From Sphingomonas sp. (GTDB taxonomy: Bacteria > Pseudomonadota > Alphaproteobacteria > Sphingomonadales > Sphingomonadaceae): a stretch of 64,000 nucleotides of DNA. Position 1 is the stretch's first letter. The number at the start of each line of letters is the position of its first letter. The stretch spans positions 124,001 through 188,000 of the forward strand of contig QFPK01000005.1 in assembly GCA_003248865.1 (NCBI GenBank). Direction: 5' to 3'. Positions 61,018-64,000 of this stretch are shown piece by piece. The notes under the pieces are model-generated. The model made no database searches. It had not been told where the DNA came from and worked only from the letters and a program-made list of their open reading frames with translations. The translations under genes were made by a program, and so were the position numbers.

Positions 61018-61079
61018 CGGAACAAAGTCATGCCGGCGCGAATTCATCTCCGTCGCCCACACCATCGGGCCAGCGCGCC

Positions 61080-61225
61080 GACGGTGGGGTTGATTGCCTG
61101 TACGATCAGCAATTTCCAGCGCCGCAGGCTGTCAGACAGCATCACGCACGCGAAATTGCAGTGGTGCGCAACGTCAATATAGAGGGTGCAGGGAAATCAT
61201 TTCCCTGCCCGCCGGAGGCCCTCTT
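61080..61225 (-). repeat. Dispersed intergenic element, copy D (partial, inverted)
   Basis: This copy reads on the minus strand and begins directly at the flotillin stop: GAGGGCCTCCGGCGGG. A perfectly palindromic left terminal repeat follows (61184-61209, core CAGGGAAATGATTTCCCTG on the minus strand). One arm of the central hairpin (GCCTGCGGCGCTGG) is still visible, but the other half and the right terminal repeat are missing. Like the other copies it starts immediately behind a stop codon in the sense orientation. It fills most of the 206-bp gap. Confidence 0.8.
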
Positions 61226-62861
61226 ATTTTGTCTCCCCGCTCTTGATCGCGGCATGGCCGATGGCATCCAGCGATCCGCCGTCGAAGCCCAGTTCCTTCA
61301 GCAGGCTGTCCACCACCGGCGCCTGCGCGCGATAGCGCAGCGCGGCCTGCACGGCGGCATCTGCCAGATTGCCCTGTCCGCCGCCTGCTTCTCCGGCAGC
61401 ACCCCCGCCGCCTGACGCGCCCAGTCCATCCACCTGCACGATTTTGATGGAATCGATGGCCTCCATCGGCTTCGCCGCCTCGCGGATCACGTCCGGCAGC
61501 ACCTTCAGCAGCGCCAGCTTGGTCTGCAGCGAAATCTGCTCCGATCCCAGCAGGTTGGCGGCTTCGTTGATGGCGCGCTGGCCGGCAGCTTCCACTTCCA
61601 GCCGCACCCTCGTCGCTTCAGCCAGCAGCTTCTCGGCATTCGCCCGCCCTTCGGCTTCCAGCCTCGCGGCCTCGGCCCGGTCGGTCGCAGCGGCGCGCTC
61701 GGCTTCGGCCGCCAGCTTCAGCCCGATGGCGGCACGCTCGGCTTCCTTGGCCGCCTCGATCAGCTCGATGCGCTTGGCCCGCTCGGCCACTTCGCTCTCG
61801 CGCGAGGTCGTCACCCGCTCCTCGGCGGCAACGGCTTCGGCACGGGCCTGATCGGCCTCCGCCTTGGCCTGGCTTTCGTCCCGGCTCTTGTTGGCGATGG
61901 CGATCTGCTGCTCCTGCCGTTTCAGGGCGAGCGTCTGTTCCTGCGCGATCTTCGCCTCGGCGATCTTGCGGTCGGCCTCGATCTGGGAGGCATCCACATG
62001 CTGCTTCGCGGCGATGCGCGCCTGTTCGGCCTCCTGCCCGCGCTCGGCCTGCAGCCGCGCCACTTCGGCCTCCTGTGTCGCCTTGGCGACCTGCACTTCG
62101 CGCTCCTGATGCAGCCGGGCGAACTCGCCCTCGCGCGCCACCTCCAGGCTCTTGCGCTCGGCCTCCAGATTCTTGGTCTCGATCTCCACCCGCGTTTCCT
62201 GCTCGATGGCGTTGCGGGTCTTGCGGCGCAGCTCGATCTGCTCGGTCAGCTTGGTCAGACCCTCGGCGTCGAAGGCGTTGTTGGCGTTGAAATGCTCGAT
62301 GGAGGTCTGGTCCAGCCCGGTCAGGCTCACGCTCTCCAGCTCCAGCCCGTTCATGGCAAGGTCGGCGGAACTCACCTGCTGCACCTTCTGCACGAAATCA
62401 GACCGCTGCTCGTGCAGCTGGTTCATCGTCATCCCCGCCGCCACAGAGCGCAGGGCATCGACGAACTTGCCTTCCACCAGCTCCTTCAGCTGCTCGGGGT
62501 GCATGGTGCGCTGGCCCAGAGTCTGCGCCGCAATGCCGATGGAATCGCGGTCGGGCCGCACCCGCACATAGAATTCTGCTTTCACGTCGATCCGCATCCG
62601 GTCGGATGTGATCAGCGCGTCAGCATTCTTGCGCTCCACCGCCAGCCGCACCGTGTTCATGTTCACCGGCATGGTTTCGTGGAAGATAGGCAGCACCAGC
62701 GCGCCGCCGTTCATCACCACGGATTCCCCGCCCAGCCCCGTGCGGACAAAGGCGATTTCCTTCGTCGCCCGCCGATACAGCCGCGCCACCAGCAGGCCCA
62801 CCGCGAAGAAGGCGAACAGGCCGATGCCGGCAAGGATCAGGATACTCCACAGGGCATTCAT
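61224..62861 (-). CDS. Flotillin-like SPFH protein (YqiK type)
   Basis: The 545-residue protein has an N-terminal membrane anchor (LWSILILAGIGLFAFFAVGL) and an SPFH/band 7 domain at about 30-210 (FVRTGLGGESVVMNGGALVL). A long coiled-coil rich in Ala, Glu and Arg runs from about 215 to 430, including ERKSLEVAREGEFARLHQER. The C-terminal tail is glycine-rich before a final helix. Such proteins form oligomers in membrane microdomains. Its start shares one base with the stop of the YqiJ-like gene, and copy D of the dispersed element lies behind it. Confidence 0.92.
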   Translation of the reverse strand: MNALWSILILAGIGLFAFFAVGLLVARLYRRATKEIAFVRTGLGGESVVMNGGALVLPIFHETMPVNMNTVRLAVERKNADALITSDRMRIDVKAEFYVRVRPDRDSIGIAAQTLGQRTMHPEQLKELVEGKFVDALRSVAAGMTMNQLHEQRSDFVQKVQQVSSADLAMNGLELESVSLTGLDQTSIEHFNANNAFDAEGLTKLTEQIELRRKTRNAIEQETRVEIETKNLEAERKSLEVAREGEFARLHQEREVQVAKATQEAEVARLQAERGQEAEQARIAAKQHVDASQIEADRKIAEAKIAQEQTLALKRQEQQIAIANKSRDESQAKAEADQARAEAVAAEERVTTSRESEVAERAKRIELIEAAKEAERAAIGLKLAAEAERAAATDRAEAARLEAEGRANAEKLLAEATRVRLEVEAAGQRAINEAANLLGSEQISLQTKLALLKVLPDVIREAAKPMEAIDSIKIVQVDGLGASGGGGAAGEAGGGQGNLADAAVQAALRYRAQAPVVDSLLKELGFDGGSLDAIGHAAIKSGETK

Positions 62862-63475
62862 CAGGTCAGGTCTCCGTCAGGCAAAAGGAAGGGGTGGGGG
62901 GCAACCGCGATGGCACGGAACAGCTCGCCGTCACGCCGCAGCAGCAGAACCTCGCTGCGTTCGGGCAGCGGCGCGCCGCCGGCTTCGGGCTCCACCAGCA
63001 CATGGTGGGTGCCGCCCAGCCGGTCCTGCACGCGGGCCGGCGCCGGCAGCCCGGTGCGGGCGGTGCCGGTCGTCACCGTCGCACGCAGGCCGACCAGCGC
63101 ATCGCGGGAAATCGCGGTGGTCTCGGTGCGGGGAAACACCCGCCCCACCAACCGCCCCGCCCAGCGCGTCACGGGCAGCGCGGCGATCAGGGCGGCGGGA
63201 ACGGCCAGCAGCAGGGGCAGGGTGGCGCCAGTCACGGCCTGCGCCACGCCCTGCAGTGCCAGCCCCAGGATGCCGAAGCTCGCCAGAAACAGGATGATCA
63301 GCGCCATCGCGGGAATGCGCCCCGCATTCAGCCAGTCCAGCGGCGTGGCATCGGCGTCCGTTTCGGGCAGCTCGAAATCACCCAGCGCAAGCGCCTGCAC
63401 CGCCGCCAAAAGCAGCATCAGCCCGATTGCGGCGGTGAAGGGAATCGCTCCCGGTTGAAACGCAAACATGTCCAT
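62861..63475 (-). CDS. YqiJ-like NfeD/OB-fold membrane protein
   Basis: The 204-residue protein has three hydrophobic helices (IGLMLLLAAVQALALGDFEL, MALIILFLASFGILGLALQG, TLPLLLAVPAALIAALP) and a soluble C-terminal beta domain (DALVGLRATVTTGTAR to SEVLLLRRDGELFRAI). The layout resembles YqiJ, the usual partner of flotillin-like YqiK. The stop overlaps the flotillin start by one base, supporting co-translation and joint work in the membrane. Confidence 0.85.
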   Translation of the reverse strand: MDMFAFQPGAIPFTAAIGLMLLLAAVQALALGDFELPETDADATPLDWLNAGRIPAMALIILFLASFGILGLALQGVAQAVTGATLPLLLAVPAALIAALPVTRWAGRLVGRVFPRTETTAISRDALVGLRATVTTGTARTGLPAPARVQDRLGGTHHVLVEPEAGGAPLPERSEVLLLRRDGELFRAIAVAPHPFLLPDGDLT

Positions 63476-63579
63476 CCCGCAATCAACTTAATGTCCAACC
63501 GGCCCCCCGCAAGGCGAAACGGCCGCCCCCTTGCGATTCCTGTTGCGCCGCCTAGTCTCCCGCAAAAGGGGCCTGACAT

Positions 63580-64000
63580 ATGCAGACGGATCGGGCAGGC
63601 GGAATCGGCCCTCTGATGGCCACCTTCCTTGTCACCACCACCATGATCGGCTCGGGCATCTACATGCTTCCGGCCGTGGCCGCGCCGCTGGGCAGCATCG
63701 CTATCCTGGGCTGGCTGTTCGCCGCGCTGGGCGCCATCGTGGTGGGGCTGACGCTGGCGTTTCTGGCGCAGGCCGATTGCGGCAGCAGCTTCCTCGAATC
63801 CATCGGGCGCCAGCTGGGGCCGGCCACCGGGCTCGCCGCCACCGTCTTTTACCAGCTGTCGGTGCTGGTCAGCCTGCCGATGGTCGCGGTGGCAGCCGCC
63901 GGCTACACGGGGTTCCTGTTCCCGGCCGCCGCGCAGCATCTAGGCAAGCTGTGGATGGCAATCGGCTTTATCTGGCTGTTCGTCGTCATCGCCTGGGGCG
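63580..64000 (+). CDS. APC-family amino-acid permease (3' part outside window)
   Basis: About 140 codons are visible and the gene runs off the right edge. It begins MQTDRAGGIGPLMATFLVTT and continues MIGSGIYMLPAVAAPLGS, the typical first helix break of APC transporters (GSGI). Helices GWLFAALGAIVVGLTLAFLA, LAATVFYQLSVLVSLPMVAV and LWMAIGFIWLFVVIAWG follow. The pattern resembles the arginine/agmatine and cadaverine antiporter group, but the substrate cannot be set from this part. It diverges from the YqiJ-like gene across 104 bp. Confidence 0.82.
   Translation, partial: MQTDRAGGIGPLMATFLVTTTMIGSGIYMLPAVAAPLGSIAILGWLFAALGAIVVGLTLAFLAQADCGSSFLESIGRQLGPATGLAATVFYQLSVLVSLPMVAVAAAGYTGFLFPAAAQHLGKLWMAIGFIWLFVVIAWG

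Noticed and set aside
2327..61225. CRISPR array or tandem repeat interpretation of the repeated palindromes
   Set aside because: The copies are far apart, each over 140 bp, and there are no regular spacers or cas genes.

Overview
The window is high-GC DNA, almost fully coding, from an alphaproteobacterium, most likely a sphingomonad (Sphingomonadales). The supporting content is an ATP12-type F1-ATPase chaperone, heme A synthase beside psd-pssA, the rpsA/ihfB/cmk group, cobaltochelatase subunits CobS and CobT with a J-domain protein and BolA, a PEP-CTERM metalloprotease, and repeated GC-rich intergenic palindromes. A more exact placement (for example Sphingosinicellaceae) would be a guess.

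Layout. 1-2.3 kb: ctaA (cut by the window edge) diverges from psd-pssA, the phosphatidylethanolamine pathway. 2.6-5.4 kb: a three-gene envelope operon (GT4 glycosyltransferase, DUF2141 protein, multi-pass membrane protein). 5.4-17.0 kb: a long minus-strand array, much of it with 4-20 bp overlaps: pccB, ATP12, two small membrane proteins, a HAD phosphatase, a PaiB-like protein, an M20-like hydrolase, an RluC/D pseudouridine synthase, CrcB, a predicted nuclease, a PEP-CTERM metalloprotease, an MmcQ protein, a lipoprotein and RarA. 17.1-33 kb is the most accessory-looking part: a lone GH19 lysozyme, cobS, an IgGFc-domain autotransporter, an FMN lactate dehydrogenase, a membrane/XRE regulator pair with two matched operators, an M19 dipeptidase, a J-domain protein, bolA, a LysR regulator with an alkylsulfatase, and cobT. 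33-45.6 kb: recQ, hydrolases, oligopeptidase B, an EamA exporter, an epoxide hydrolase/GMC oxidoreductase pair, GDPD and quinone oxidoreductase. 45.6-51.3 kb: TerC, DmeF/DmeR cobalt-nickel efflux with its operator, tRNA-Leu(TAA), ihfB, rpsA, cmk and gpx. 51.4-64 kb: a BI-1 protein, the ybbP/ybbA/tesA cluster, thpR, priA, transaldolase, xerC, a flotillin/YqiJ pair and the start of an amino-acid permease.

Two structural observations stand out. First, an intergenic element occurs four times (about 2.33, 17.72, 30.60 and 61.1 kb). Three copies are bounded by matching inverted terminal repeats of about 26 bp, and every copy begins directly behind the stop codon of a gene in the same relative orientation. 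Second, cobS and cobT, normally adjacent behind a J-domain gene, lie 12 kb apart on opposite strands, and two element copies sit at the two edges of the intervening segment. Inverting that segment on paper restores the order dnaJ...cobS-cobT, so the element may have mediated or marked an inversion.

Other points worth following are the paired 22-bp operators 42 bp apart in front of the membrane/XRE gene pair, a perfect 16-bp parS-like palindrome behind cobT, an M20-like protein lacking two expected metal ligands, and an autotransporter carrying an IgGFc-binding-type domain.
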